Shown: positions 1-8,384 of the stretch, piece by piece | Layout: every line of letters starts with the position of its first letter | How positions within the stretch are numbered: the stretch's first letter is position 1 | Assembly (NCBI RefSeq): GCF_002925905.1 | Contig: NZ_PRDB01000020.1 | Span: forward strand, 84,972-148,971 | Source: Klebsiella michiganensis | GTDB lineage: Bacteria; Pseudomonadota; Gammaproteobacteria; Enterobacterales; Enterobacteriaceae | Direction: 5' to 3' | Length of the DNA: 64,000 bases | The notes under the pieces: model-generated | Told to the model about the DNA's origin: nothing | Databases searched by the model: none | What the model saw: only the letters and a program-made list of their open reading frames with translations | Program-made: the position numbers and the translations under genes

Positions 1-2
1 AT

Positions 3-341
3 AAGCCTGGTCCAACTCAAGGAGACCCACTTTCTATGTCTGCTTATCACAAAATAATTTCAAAAATATCTTCGTGCGATCCTTTGCTTAACGATTTAAG
101 AGGACATCAATTCCGTCATACATGGAACTATAACTTTTCTAAATTAATGGATTCGATGCCAACGAAAGTCAGCGAAAAGCAACAGGAAAAAATGAGAGAG
201 AGTCTAATGGGTTGGAAAGAAAACTCTGGCACGTCAAGTATATATAATAAACGTTTTATTAATGAAAAAGCGAATGAAGCCGCATTAAGATTGCAGGAAC
301 GATTAAATACAACAATAAGGAGGAAGGGTGAAAATAAATAG
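3..341 (+). CDS. Tyrosine recombinase, C-terminal part (5' end outside window)
   Basis: The reading frame is open to the window edge, so only the C-terminal catalytic part of an integrase is visible. The box II motif GHQFRHTW (H-x-x-R-H) is followed about 55 residues later by SSIYNKRF, whose Tyr is the expected nucleophile. It is the first gene of three coupled recombinase genes: its end overlaps the next gene by 14 nt. By analogy with Tn554-type TnpA/TnpB/TnpC sets and other recombinase trios, the products should act together in integration or transposition. The specific family cannot be set from the visible part. Confidence 0.8.
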   Translation, partial: KPGPTQGDPLSMSAYHKIISKISSCDPLLNDLRGHQFRHTWNYNFSKLMDSMPTKVSEKQQEKMRESLMGWKENSGTSSIYNKRFINEKANEAALRLQERLNTTIRRKGENK

Positions 342-1830
342 AGAAAGTAAAGACCTTAGAAATCCATTTATTACTTCAAACAGTCATTACGAATTCTTCA
401 AAAACGAAGATATATGGATTTTAGATAAGAATATCAAGCTTAATATGTTAAATGTTTTAAATGTATTAGATGAAAGACATCATGAGTACTTCTTAGATGT
501 TTTAGCCAATTTTGCAATTACAAGGTCATCATCCTATACAAAGAAAATGTTCTGGGCATTTTATGATTATATTAAGACAACAGATAAAGGCGTAATCACT
601 GATGAGTCTGTTAGAGAATACCATAGTAGGAATTTATTAAAAAAACCGGATTATATTAATAGTATAAGAGTTTTTTTCCGTAAGTGGTTTAATTTAGAAC
701 TTCCAGGTGTCTCAGAAAATCAAGTGAACTGTTTATATCAAGGCAAACCTAAAAGAAGGGAACTTGGTAAAGCGGTAAAAGTTAAAGATATGAAAAAAGG
801 ACCATTTAGTGATGATGAGGTAATTGCCTTTAATGAAGGTGCCATGTGGTTATATGATTCTGGTGAAATAACACTCGATGAGTTGGCAATGGCGCTGATA
901 ACTTCATACACGGGGAGGCGACCCATACAGACCTCACACTTGAAATTGAAAGATATCGTGAGTCTATTCCAGAATGTAGAAACCGATTATTCAATAAATT
1001 TTCCAAGAGCTAAACATAGTGGAGTATTTCGTTCTGAGTTTACAAACTTGAAAATAACTGAAGACTTGCACGATATTATCTTGATATTGAGTGAGAGAAG
1101 TATTAATACTGTTGAAAACTATCTTGGCAGATGTGTTGATAATTATGAATTAAAGGAAATACCTTTATTTATTGATGTTAATTCGCTTGAGAAAAATAAA
1201 AACAAAGCTAATATTTTAGCTCTTTTAGAAAAAGACATATTTCATTTAAAATCTAATGTAATTACTACTACCATACAGAAAATATCGATAAAAACTGGTT
1301 TTATAAAGGATGATTCTTCTATTAACGCAAGACGCTTTCGCTATTCACTTGGTACAAGAGCTGCCCAAGAAGGATATAGTGAGTATATCATAGCGAAGCT
1401 TTTAGATCACAGATCAACGAGACTTGTTAGCTGTTATGTAAAAAATGTACCAGAGTATGCAGAAAGGATTGATGAGGTTATGACAACGGAAGTTATAAAG
1501 TATGTGAATGCATTTAAAGGGCATATTATAAATAAAAATGATGCTCAAAAGAAAATAAAAAATCACGAGGGTATAGATTCAGGAAACTGTTCCAACTGTA
1601 AGAGTTGTGCTGCTATGATTCCTATCCCCTGCTATACATGCATTTATTTTAATCCTTGGGTAGATGCACCCCATCAAGATGTCTATGACTATCTAATAAG
1701 AGAAAGAAAAAGAATAGCTGCGATTACAAAAGATATAAAAATAGCTACATCTCTTGATAGAACGATTTCTGCTGTAAGAGAGGTGGTTATTAAATGCAAC
1801 GAGATTAGAACAATAGGAGGAATAATATGA
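328..1830 (+). CDS. Tyrosine recombinase with C-terminal Cys cluster (second of trio)
   Basis: A 500-residue site-specific recombinase. The box I Arg lies in TGRRPIQ (about 197-198), box II is ARRFRYSLGTR (about 335-344), and the likely nucleophile is Tyr370 in LVSCYVK. Box II has Arg where His is usual, a variant to note. Beyond the catalytic domain, Cys421, 424, 427, 435 and 438 form a zinc-binding-like cluster. The start is GTG, preceded by a strong purine-rich Shine-Dalgarno sequence inside the end of the first recombinase gene. The stop overlaps the start of the third recombinase gene as ATGA, so the three are translationally coupled. Confidence 0.85.
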   Translation: MKINRESKDLRNPFITSNSHYEFFKNEDIWILDKNIKLNMLNVLNVLDERHHEYFLDVLANFAITRSSSYTKKMFWAFYDYIKTTDKGVITDESVREYHSRNLLKKPDYINSIRVFFRKWFNLELPGVSENQVNCLYQGKPKRRELGKAVKVKDMKKGPFSDDEVIAFNEGAMWLYDSGEITLDELAMALITSYTGRRPIQTSHLKLKDIVSLFQNVETDYSINFPRAKHSGVFRSEFTNLKITEDLHDIILILSERSINTVENYLGRCVDNYELKEIPLFIDVNSLEKNKNKANILALLEKDIFHLKSNVITTTIQKISIKTGFIKDDSSINARRFRYSLGTRAAQEGYSEYIIAKLLDHRSTRLVSCYVKNVPEYAERIDEVMTTEVIKYVNAFKGHIINKNDAQKKIKNHEGIDSGNCSNCKSCAAMIPIPCYTCIYFNPWVDAPHQDVYDYLIRERKRIAAITKDIKIATSLDRTISAVREVVIKCNEIRTIGGII

Positions 1831-3797
1831 CAAATGTAGTGAATATGAAGTCCGTATTGAGGACTGTAGTTTATGAAAATTTAAATGTATTAATCTGTAG
1901 GATGAAAGATAAATTAACAAAGAATACGAATGTTAATTGGGATTGTAATTTCTGGATGCTGCACAACAAGGAGGTTAGGTTTACTAAATTATCTTATAAA
2001 AAGGGAACTAAAGGTAAAACCATAATGGATGATGAATTCCTTGGGTTTGCTAAATCATATATAGTTCATGAGTGTATATATAATGAAAGGAAAATTAAAC
2101 AGTCCATTTCAGCGCTTAGAATTCTTGAATCTACGCTGATCAAAATTAATGGCGACTGTGATATTTCCAAAATAAACATTAATGCTCTAAATGAATCAAT
2201 ATGTGCTTTAAAAAATAGGATCGACCACAATAAAGCATATGCTATTGGGAATTCGTTAATGCAAGTTGTATCGTTTATTGTAGATAATAATCTTACTACT
2301 AAAAATATTTTTTCGTGGCGAAACCCATTAAAGGATGAGCGAGATTATTTTGTTTATGACGGTAGAGGTACCTTTAAAGACAAACTTCCAGATGAAATTG
2401 CTTTGAACGCATTTGCTGAGGTCTTTAGTAGAGCATTAACTGATAAAAGAGATATTTTTACTACATCTGTTATCGTGCTTTTAATGTCTGCGCCATCAAG
2501 AATTTCTGAAGTTTTTTCATTACCAGTAGATTGTGAAATACAGCAGATTACAAGAAGTGGAGATGTTAAACATGGCTTAAGGTTCTGGGCTGGGAAAGGG
2601 TATGGTGGTGATATTAAATGGATTCCTACAGTGATGGCTCCTATAACTAAAATTGCATTAGAAAGAATATTATCTATTACATATGAAGCGCGAGCATTCT
2701 CCGAAATGATGGAGCAGGATTTTAACAGTTTATGTAAATCTAAGGGGCATACCGAAAATCAATTGCTAACTTCAGTTCAAGTTATTAAAGTTATTAGTAA
2801 TCAAAATCATTCAAAAGAAAACTGTGTAAGAATTTTAAGTAGATTAGCACTAAAATCAGAAGATTATTCATATTCATTACAATCTTTATGGACAGAATTA
2901 AGGAAAAGGCTACCACCTAATTTTCCTTGGTATGACAAACTTAAGAATATAAAATACAGTAACTTACTTTTCTTATTTTTTAAGGATACATTTCATCCGA
3001 GGAAGTCTGATAACATAATTCAGTTATGTTCAGTTAATAGTGCGACCTTTTATTCTGGTTTTAGTAATGATGAGAAAAAGTCTAATTTTTTCAAAAGGCA
3101 TGGATATAAGAAAATAGATGGAAGTAGTATCAGATTCAATTCTCATCAAATAAGGCATCTACTCAATACTCTTGCACAGAGGCAGGGACTAACTGATGAA
3201 GAAATAGCTAAATGGTCTGGAAGAGTGAATGTAAGACAGAATCGAGTTTACAACCATATTAGCGAGGAAGAAATCTTAGAAAAATATGAATCTCTGAAAG
3301 AACAGTCAGAGAGTTTCATTATAACTGAAAAAGATAATTTTAAAGATAAGAACTATATTCATGGCTCGATACCAATCAGTGGTAATTCACTGCATATCAC
3401 TGAATTTGGATATTGTACACATGATTATGTAATATCCTCATGCGAAAAATTTAGAGACTGTGTTAATTGCTCTGAGCAGCTTTGCATAAAAGGTAATAGT
3501 GAAAATTTAACGAGGCTAAAAAGCAGGCTTGCAGAAATAAGCAATCTTATCGATAAGGTTTCAGATAGATTGAATGGAGACATTCAGCAAATGAAGAATG
3601 ATAAATGGTTAATGGTTCACGCAAGGACCAAAGAAAGATTAGTTGAATTGATTGGTATATTGGAAAATGAAAGGATTCCTAATGGTTCATATATCAGATT
3701 AGACAGCACAAATTTCACGCATCTTTCAAGGATAACAGGAGAACAAAGACTTTTGAAACGAAACATGGAGAATATAAATGTCAAAAAAACTAACTAA
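1827..3797 (+). CDS. Large tyrosine recombinase, TnpB-like (third of trio)
   Basis: A 656-residue recombinase, like the long TnpB-type partners of Tn554-like elements. Box I Arg225 is in APSRISEV, box II is HQIRH (His440, Arg443), and Tyr475 in RVYNH is the likely nucleophile, so the catalytic set looks complete. A C-terminal Cys-rich segment (CEKFRDCVNCSEQLC) resembles the metal-binding-like tails of such proteins and is followed by a helical, probably coiled-coil tail. The start overlaps the preceding stop, and the 3' end overlaps the next small gene by 20 nt, so the whole module is one operon. Confidence 0.85.
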   Translation: MTNVVNMKSVLRTVVYENLNVLICRMKDKLTKNTNVNWDCNFWMLHNKEVRFTKLSYKKGTKGKTIMDDEFLGFAKSYIVHECIYNERKIKQSISALRILESTLIKINGDCDISKININALNESICALKNRIDHNKAYAIGNSLMQVVSFIVDNNLTTKNIFSWRNPLKDERDYFVYDGRGTFKDKLPDEIALNAFAEVFSRALTDKRDIFTTSVIVLLMSAPSRISEVFSLPVDCEIQQITRSGDVKHGLRFWAGKGYGGDIKWIPTVMAPITKIALERILSITYEARAFSEMMEQDFNSLCKSKGHTENQLLTSVQVIKVISNQNHSKENCVRILSRLALKSEDYSYSLQSLWTELRKRLPPNFPWYDKLKNIKYSNLLFLFFKDTFHPRKSDNIIQLCSVNSATFYSGFSNDEKKSNFFKRHGYKKIDGSSIRFNSHQIRHLLNTLAQRQGLTDEEIAKWSGRVNVRQNRVYNHISEEEILEKYESLKEQSESFIITEKDNFKDKNYIHGSIPISGNSLHITEFGYCTHDYVISSCEKFRDCVNCSEQLCIKGNSENLTRLKSRLAEISNLIDKVSDRLNGDIQQMKNDKWLMVHARTKERLVELIGILENERIPNGSYIRLDSTNFTHLSRITGEQRLLKRNMENINVKKTN

Positions 3798-4196
3798 AAG
3801 TGAAAAGAATATGATACTTGATACAATATGGGGATGGAGTGATTCATCAATTACATGGGAACAACTTTGTGAAGAATGTTCTGCATTTCTTAAATCCCGA
3901 CCGAGCAGGCAAACTCTGTCCTATCACAAAGATATTGCGAATGCTTACCTAAGTAAAAAAAAGGGATTGTTGATAATGCTAATAAATTTAAAAAACCATC
4001 CAGCCTAATCAATGCATCAAAAATAATATTTAATCTGGAATCAAGGATCAAATATCTCGAAGAAGAAAATAAGAATTTAAAAGAGAAATTTGTCAAATGG
4101 CAATTCAATGCATATAAATACGATATTAAAGAACATCAATTGGAAGAGAGTTTGCCAAAAATAGATCGTAGAAATTATTTTCAAAAACATAGGTGA
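3778..4196 (+). CDS. Small coiled-coil partner of the recombinase trio, read across a -1 frameshift
   Basis: The first frame (3778-4008) gives 76 residues and ends in an unrelated tail. The -1 frame continues from the A8 run at 3955-3962 to a TGA at 4194-4196 and encodes a clearly protein-like helical segment (around ESRIKYLEEENKNLKEK, a coiled coil). Reading AGT-AAA-AAA-AAG and slipping back one base gives a continuous protein of about 139 residues. That is close to the small TnpC-type partners of recombinase trios. The slip site contains A-AAA-AAG, the heptamer used in E. coli dnaX. Either programmed slippage or a broken or mis-sequenced homopolymer would explain it. I see no strong downstream hairpin. 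Confidence 0.6.
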
Positions 4197-4205
4197 GTAT
4201 ATATT

Positions 4206-4241
4206 ATGAAGTTCCTAATATGAATGTAATAGAAACTTCAT
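4206..4241. repeat. 8-bp inverted repeat after the recombinase module
   Basis: ATGAAGTT at 4206-4213 is matched by AACTTCAT at 4234-4241. It lies between the convergent ends of the recombinase operon and the protease gene. It could be a weak bidirectional terminator or part of an element end; there is no clear U-tract. Confidence 0.3.
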
Positions 4242-4266
4242 ATTGCTGTGCCTACACTTATTTATA

Positions 4267-5052
4267 TTAGCTAAGTTTTAGCGTCTTCTTAATCAATTCT
4301 AGGACAGAACTCTTAGATGCACCTTTTACTAAGTTATTCTCATATTCAAGTCCTATCCCAACAAAATCAAAAAAATCGTTAAGACTTGGAGATTCTGTTC
4401 TGATTTTTATCGGTCCTCTAAAAAGAGCGCCACCACTCATACCTTTTAAAGAATAACCTTTTTGTTTGAAACCTTCATGTGTGTATTGCACATTTTCATT
4501 ATCATGAAAACCTGTGATCTCTGATTCAGTTTCTGAGACTTGTTTCATTCCTATCAATAAGAAATTAGCATTAGTCCACTTTTGTAGTCCTTCAACACCT
4601 TCAGTAAGATGCTCCTTGATTTTTTCACTGGTTGCCTTACTGTTATGGATTACCTGTATTGCTTTTTTTTTAGGAAAACCAATCCAGCCAAAATTTTCAC
4701 TGAATTCTGTTGTTGATTTATTATCACCCATATCAAAGTAATGCTTATACTCAAATGCACCAATGGTATGGCAAACGACTAAATCCCGTATACGACAAAT
4801 TTCATGAGACACTTCGATGTCCGAAAACGGCATGAATTTACCATCTGTAGTAAGCATACCGATTTGATTTAGATCATCTACATCTTTAGGAAGAGCATGT
4901 GCTGCAAAAACGCAAAAGTGTTGGTTATCGAACTTAACGAAGGTCATTGTCGAAGAAAAATGATAACCTCCATTACCATCTTTCATATATAACGGATAAA
5001 TAAAACGCTGTGCATTAAGTTCATAATCATTAACTCTAAATTTTCCATTCAT
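4267..5052 (-). CDS. Trypsin-like serine protease domain protein
   Basis: A 261-residue protein with a complete trypsin-type (S1-like) triad in the expected order: His52 in VFAAHAL, Asp90 in RIRDLVV, and Ser206 in KGMSGGALF. There is no signal peptide or membrane segment, so it probably acts in the cytoplasm. This separates it from DegP-type periplasmic proteases, and there is no PDZ domain. It lies convergent to the recombinase trio in the mobile island. Stand-alone cytoplasmic trypsin-like domains are known in bacterial defence and toxin systems, so a defence cargo role is a reasonable inference, but no partner sensor gene is evident. Confidence 0.65.
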   Translation of the reverse strand: MNGKFRVNDYELNAQRFIYPLYMKDGNGGYHFSSTMTFVKFDNQHFCVFAAHALPKDVDDLNQIGMLTTDGKFMPFSDIEVSHEICRIRDLVVCHTIGAFEYKHYFDMGDNKSTTEFSENFGWIGFPKKKAIQVIHNSKATSEKIKEHLTEGVEGLQKWTNANFLLIGMKQVSETESEITGFHDNENVQYTHEGFKQKGYSLKGMSGGALFRGPIKIRTESPSLNDFFDFVGIGLEYENNLVKGASKSSVLELIKKTLKLS

Positions 5053-5298
5053 TTTCTTTTCTCACTAAGCTGTATCTTAAATAATAATATCACAAAAAAA
5101 CAAAATTAAACATACGATTGTAACTGTATGATTGCTGTTCTATTTTTTTAGAAAATCATCTTAGAAACATTGTAACCACGACGCTATATTATTTTAAAAT
5201 TTCTATAATAGTGAACTTCGTGATTTAATGCATTGATTTATTACATTTTAGTGGTATAAGTTAGATAATGGAATATAATTACTGCAAGGATGCAAATT

Positions 5299-5739
5299 AT
5301 GGAGAAACTTAATAGCATGGAACGTTTTCTAATACTCTTTGAACGCTTCATTAAAAAGCTCGAAGAGTCTGGGCTGTCAGAATCTGACATAATAGATAAA
5401 TCTTATCTGTTTTGTGTTGGATTTTATATAAAGTATAAGAATGACATTGATAATATAGAGTTGTCTAACAGAGATGTAGTGCTAACATTTATGCTTACAT
5501 CCTATTATTGTTTTATTAATAATGTTGAAAACAGAGTGATTGATGCTGATAAAATAAGAAGAATGTGTGGATTACTCATTCACTTCATCATGAAGAACAA
5601 AGCTAATTCAGAAACTGTTTTTATAACAGAAAAAAGAAAATATGATCGTTCTGTGTTAGCGAAATCATTAAGAGATAGTGATTTGAACTATATAGCTAAC
5701 TATAACAAAAATGCTTTAACAGAATCTACTTCGTTATAG
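5299..5739 (+). CDS. Hypothetical helical protein
   Basis: I do not recognise this 146-residue protein. It is predicted largely helical, with charged N- and C-terminal parts and a hydrophobic middle (around LTFMLTSYYCFINNV) that is too polar to be a sure membrane segment. I chose the ATG at 5299 because an AAGGA sequence lies about 8 nt upstream of it; an ATG at 5290 is in frame but has no room for a ribosome site. It is divergent from the protease gene, and its own 3' end is embedded in a terminator hairpin. Confidence 0.5.
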   Translation: MEKLNSMERFLILFERFIKKLEESGLSESDIIDKSYLFCVGFYIKYKNDIDNIELSNRDVVLTFMLTSYYCFINNVENRVIDADKIRRMCGLLIHFIMKNKANSETVFITEKRKYDRSVLAKSLRDSDLNYIANYNKNALTESTSL

Positions 5740-5749
5740 ATTCTGTTTT
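5718..5749 (+). terminator. Rho-independent terminator overlapping the end of the hypothetical gene
   Basis: AACAGAATCTA (5718-5728) pairs perfectly with TAGATTCTGTT (5737-5747) across an 8-nt loop and is followed by T residues. The stop codon of the upstream gene lies inside the right arm. Confidence 0.75.
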
Positions 5750-5769
5750 AAGTAGATTGGGTTTTGATT

Positions 5770-6348
5770 TCATGCTGGATTCAAGTTCTGATCAAAGATC
5801 TCCATCCATTGGTTGAGCTGCGTCTTCAAATCATTTAACCCATTACTCGAATTGAAAGCATCATTACGAGGATAGAACCGGATATGCCACTCTGGTTTAC
5901 TAACGTCTTTTACACGGATAAAAAGACCAGTTTCTGCGATGTTTTGACTTAATGTTTTACCGTTTTCTCTGATACTACTTAATCCGGTACCTGCCACTTC
6001 ACCACCGTATGTAATGTTGTAGCTCCACTCTTTAATTTCCTCGAAAGAATACGTTTTTGCACCTTCATCATTTTTGAGGAAAACCTCTTGTTTATTTGTG
6101 TCTAACCGGATTTCTGATTCATTAAATTTATGAAAATAGATCCCATCATTATTATCATTCAGATAATTCAAAGTTGCCGAGTTATTTCTTTTGACAACAT
6201 ATTTACCAAAAGCTGTTGCACACAACATAGAGCTGATGAAAAAAAGAGGAACCCAATATACTGACATCACTTTAGAACCCCCAAAGTAAGCAACAAGGAC
6301 AGGGAGTGCAATCGCCAGCAATACACGCTTCATCATGAAGTATTTCAT
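5770..6348 (-). CDS. Membrane-anchored protein of unknown function
   Basis: A 192-residue protein with two adjacent hydrophobic segments at about 8-26 and 28-48, followed by a soluble domain of about 140 residues rich in beta-type sequence. It resembles the small membrane proteins (DUF4755-like) found on mobile elements next to mobilization genes, but I could not confirm the family. It is transcribed in the same direction as the relaxase genes and lies 237 bp downstream of them, so it could belong to the mobilization operon or be cargo. Confidence 0.5.
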   Translation of the reverse strand: MKYFMMKRVLLAIALPVLVAYFGGSKVMSVYWVPLFFISSMLCATAFGKYVVKRNNSATLNYLNDNNDGIYFHKFNESEIRLDTNKQEVFLKNDEGAKTYSFEEIKEWSYNITYGGEVAGTGLSSIRENGKTLSQNIAETGLFIRVKDVSKPEWHIRFYPRNDAFNSSNGLNDLKTQLNQWMEIFDQNLNPA

Positions 6349-6585
6349 ACGGTTTTTCCTGTATGATATAACGATATTGAGAAATGACTAGTAAAATCAA
6401 CCTATTAGCCAGTATTTCGTTCAAAGTACATTTTGTACGAACCAATAAAGTTATCAAATCATTTGTACCGATCGATATCTTCATTATGATAGTTTTTACC
6501 TATCACAAGTAATTTATCGATCGATTATGACGATCAATTGATTGTGCTAAAATCAATGATAAAGTTGTTTTCAGAAAGATTAATG
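6349..6585. other. Repeat-rich intergenic region downstream of the relaxase gene
   Basis: No gene is seen. The region holds several short palindromes: GTAC-ATTTT-GTAC near 6427-6440, and CGATCGAT twice (about 6469 and 6519) with a related ACGATCAATTGATT. This could be a regulatory or replication-type site, but nothing decides it. Confidence 0.3.
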
Positions 6586-7782
6586 CTAAATTCTTGACCT
6601 AAAAACGTTTGTTTTTGTAGTTTTTTCAGCAGCAGAAAGAGGTGGTGTGTCTATAGGAAGGTGGGCAGCCGAAAAAATCTTGGAAGGCTGTTTGGAAACA
6701 TACAAGAATGGATTACGTAGTTTTTTGAGGGTGTTGACTATCGTGTCTATAAAAGGAATGGTTTCTAACCACCTCATTGCTATGTCGATATAACTCTTGT
6801 TATTGGGCTTAACTTTCTCATGATAGATATCATCTTCTACAGGCAAGACAGGTAAAGGAAGTAGGGTATTTTCTGCATCAATACCACCAAAAAAACTTAC
6901 AGCATCAGCTTTCACTATCATGATAATTTCTTCTGAGCTGGTTGCATTGAAGGCAATGGAAGCTTTTCTGTCATCTACGGTAGGGAGATCAATGGTGATG
7001 AACGGCTCTAAATTTTTCCATGAATACTTTTTACCAAGCTGCGAAGCTTTGAATGAAACGTTGTTATACTCAAACGAAAAACCATTCATCCTTCCTGTTG
7101 ACGCTCTGTTAGGAACAGCTTTTATCTTCTGATCTGCAAGCTGCTGCATAAACTCTTCTTCGGAAATCTTGCTGGTTATGAGTGTATCTATAGCTTCCTG
7201 TATGACTGTTTTAGAGCATAGCTCACCAGTTCTTTTTTCCCGCATCGTTTCATTACGAGTTTTTTTGCGCTTCGGTTTAGGAGAGGGCGAGGTTAATGAT
7301 GCTTCAGCCTCCGGCCCTTTTGTTCTGGTCAGTGAATAGTCAAGTTCAAGCTGCTGTATTATACGGGTGCTGATAAGGTTCTCATTTTTCCCTAAGTAGA
7401 GCTTCCCGGATGTTGCATCGATGCGGCTTGCTACTATATGGATATGCTGACCTTCTCTATCATCATGTAGGACGTAAGCTCGTAGATGCGTCTCAGAGAA
7501 GCCCATACACTTCATATAGTCGTCAGCCAACAGCTTCCATTGTTCTGTGGTGAGCTGTTCGCCAAGAGGCAAACGCAGAGAATTGTGCCATACGGGTTTA
7601 TTGACATCGGGGCGTAGGATCTTCGTAGCATTGAACTCTGCACTTAGTGCTTCTGCGAAGCTTTCTATGACATTGCCACCGATCACATATGGAACTGATT
7701 TGTGGTGCGAAGCAGGTTTTAATAAATAAGAAATTAGCCCGTTAAAGGTTTTCCCTCTTTTGATTTTTTGCATCCCTTTCAT
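6586..7782 (-). CDS. Relaxase / mobilization nuclease (MobA-like)
   Basis: A 398-residue relaxase of the Pfam Relaxase (PF03432) type. It would nick the transferred strand at oriT and stay covalently bound to its 5' end during conjugal transfer. The N-terminal region has a candidate nucleophile Tyr20 in LISYLLKP, and the metal-binding His motif GQHIHIVASRID (His113, His115) is intact. The C-terminal half is low in recognisable domains. The gene starts 5 bp after the mobC-like stop. There is no type IV secretion or coupling-protein gene in view, so transfer would depend on a helper. Confidence 0.85.
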   Translation of the reverse strand: MKGMQKIKRGKTFNGLISYLLKPASHHKSVPYVIGGNVIESFAEALSAEFNATKILRPDVNKPVWHNSLRLPLGEQLTTEQWKLLADDYMKCMGFSETHLRAYVLHDDREGQHIHIVASRIDATSGKLYLGKNENLISTRIIQQLELDYSLTRTKGPEAEASLTSPSPKPKRKKTRNETMREKRTGELCSKTVIQEAIDTLITSKISEEEFMQQLADQKIKAVPNRASTGRMNGFSFEYNNVSFKASQLGKKYSWKNLEPFITIDLPTVDDRKASIAFNATSSEEIIMIVKADAVSFFGGIDAENTLLPLPVLPVEDDIYHEKVKPNNKSYIDIAMRWLETIPFIDTIVNTLKKLRNPFLYVSKQPSKIFSAAHLPIDTPPLSAAEKTTKTNVFRSRI

Positions 7783-7787
7783 TCAAG

Positions 7788-8153
7788 CTAACTCATAGAT
7801 CTCTTGGAGGATGTAAGACAGAAGCGAAGCTCAGAAATTTGGCGCTTAACCACAAAGATCTCTGTTTTGGTAAGCTCACCACCACTGCTTTTGTTTTCAA
7901 GATGACCTATAAGGGTGTTCAGCTTCTGAGAGATTTCAGACAATGATTTCCATGCTTCTAAATTTATAGGGGGAACTACTGGTGGAAACTTGTCAAGTGA
8001 AGCTAATCGAAGCCATTCCCCCTTGCTTGTTTCGCCACGCTTGGTGTTGAGAAGATGCAATTCTTCATTATTTAGCCTGACGCTAACACAATGTGTTCTG
8101 AGCAAATTCTCTGATAATTTGCTTTTATTTATATAATTGAATGTATTATCCAT
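7788..8153 (-). CDS. MobC-like relaxosome accessory protein
   Basis: A 121-residue small protein with a ribbon-helix-helix-like N-terminal region (SVRLNNEELHLLNTKRG) and a helical C-terminal half. This is the usual layout of MobC proteins, which bind oriT and help the relaxase. I chose the ATG at 8153 because AAAGGAG lies just upstream at good spacing; an in-frame ATG at 8168 precedes that site. The gene is directly upstream of the relaxase gene and directly downstream of the proposed oriT. Its identification rests on context and layout more than on sequence identity. Confidence 0.7.
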   Translation of the reverse strand: MDNTFNYINKSKLSENLLRTHCVSVRLNNEELHLLNTKRGETSKGEWLRLASLDKFPPVVPPINLEAWKSLSEISQKLNTLIGHLENKSSGGELTKTEIFVVKRQISELRFCLTSSKRSMS

Positions 8154-8311
8154 ACGAACTCCTTTCATATGTTAGTTATCTGCATAATCCTTATGCTATA
8201 TATAGATATATTCTATTTGTGATGAATGTCAATAAAACAGTGAAGCTATGAGGTTGATAGCAAATAAATATCTTGATGGGGCAGTTTTTCTTTTTCAACC
8301 GAAGGGCGAAA

Positions 8312-8360
8312 AAGCAAGGTCAACTTGAGAAGCGTAGCTTCGATAAGTTAGCCCTTGCTT
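8312..8360. other. Candidate oriT with R1162/RSF1010-like nic core
   Basis: TAAGTTAGCCCT at 8344-8355 matches the R1162/RSF1010 nic-region core TAAGTGCGCCCT at 10 of 12 positions. As in that family, an inverted repeat lies just 5' of it (GAAGC-GTA-GCTTC, 8329-8341). A larger pair, AAGCAAGG (8312-8319) with CCTTGCTT (8353-8360), encloses the site. It sits next to mobC and the relaxase gene. The same hairpin, read on the minus strand, is followed by T residues and may also end the DUF3800 transcript. The match to a different relaxase class is a caution. Confidence 0.5.
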
Positions 8361-8384
8361 ATGTATTTTATTTTAATGAGTAAA

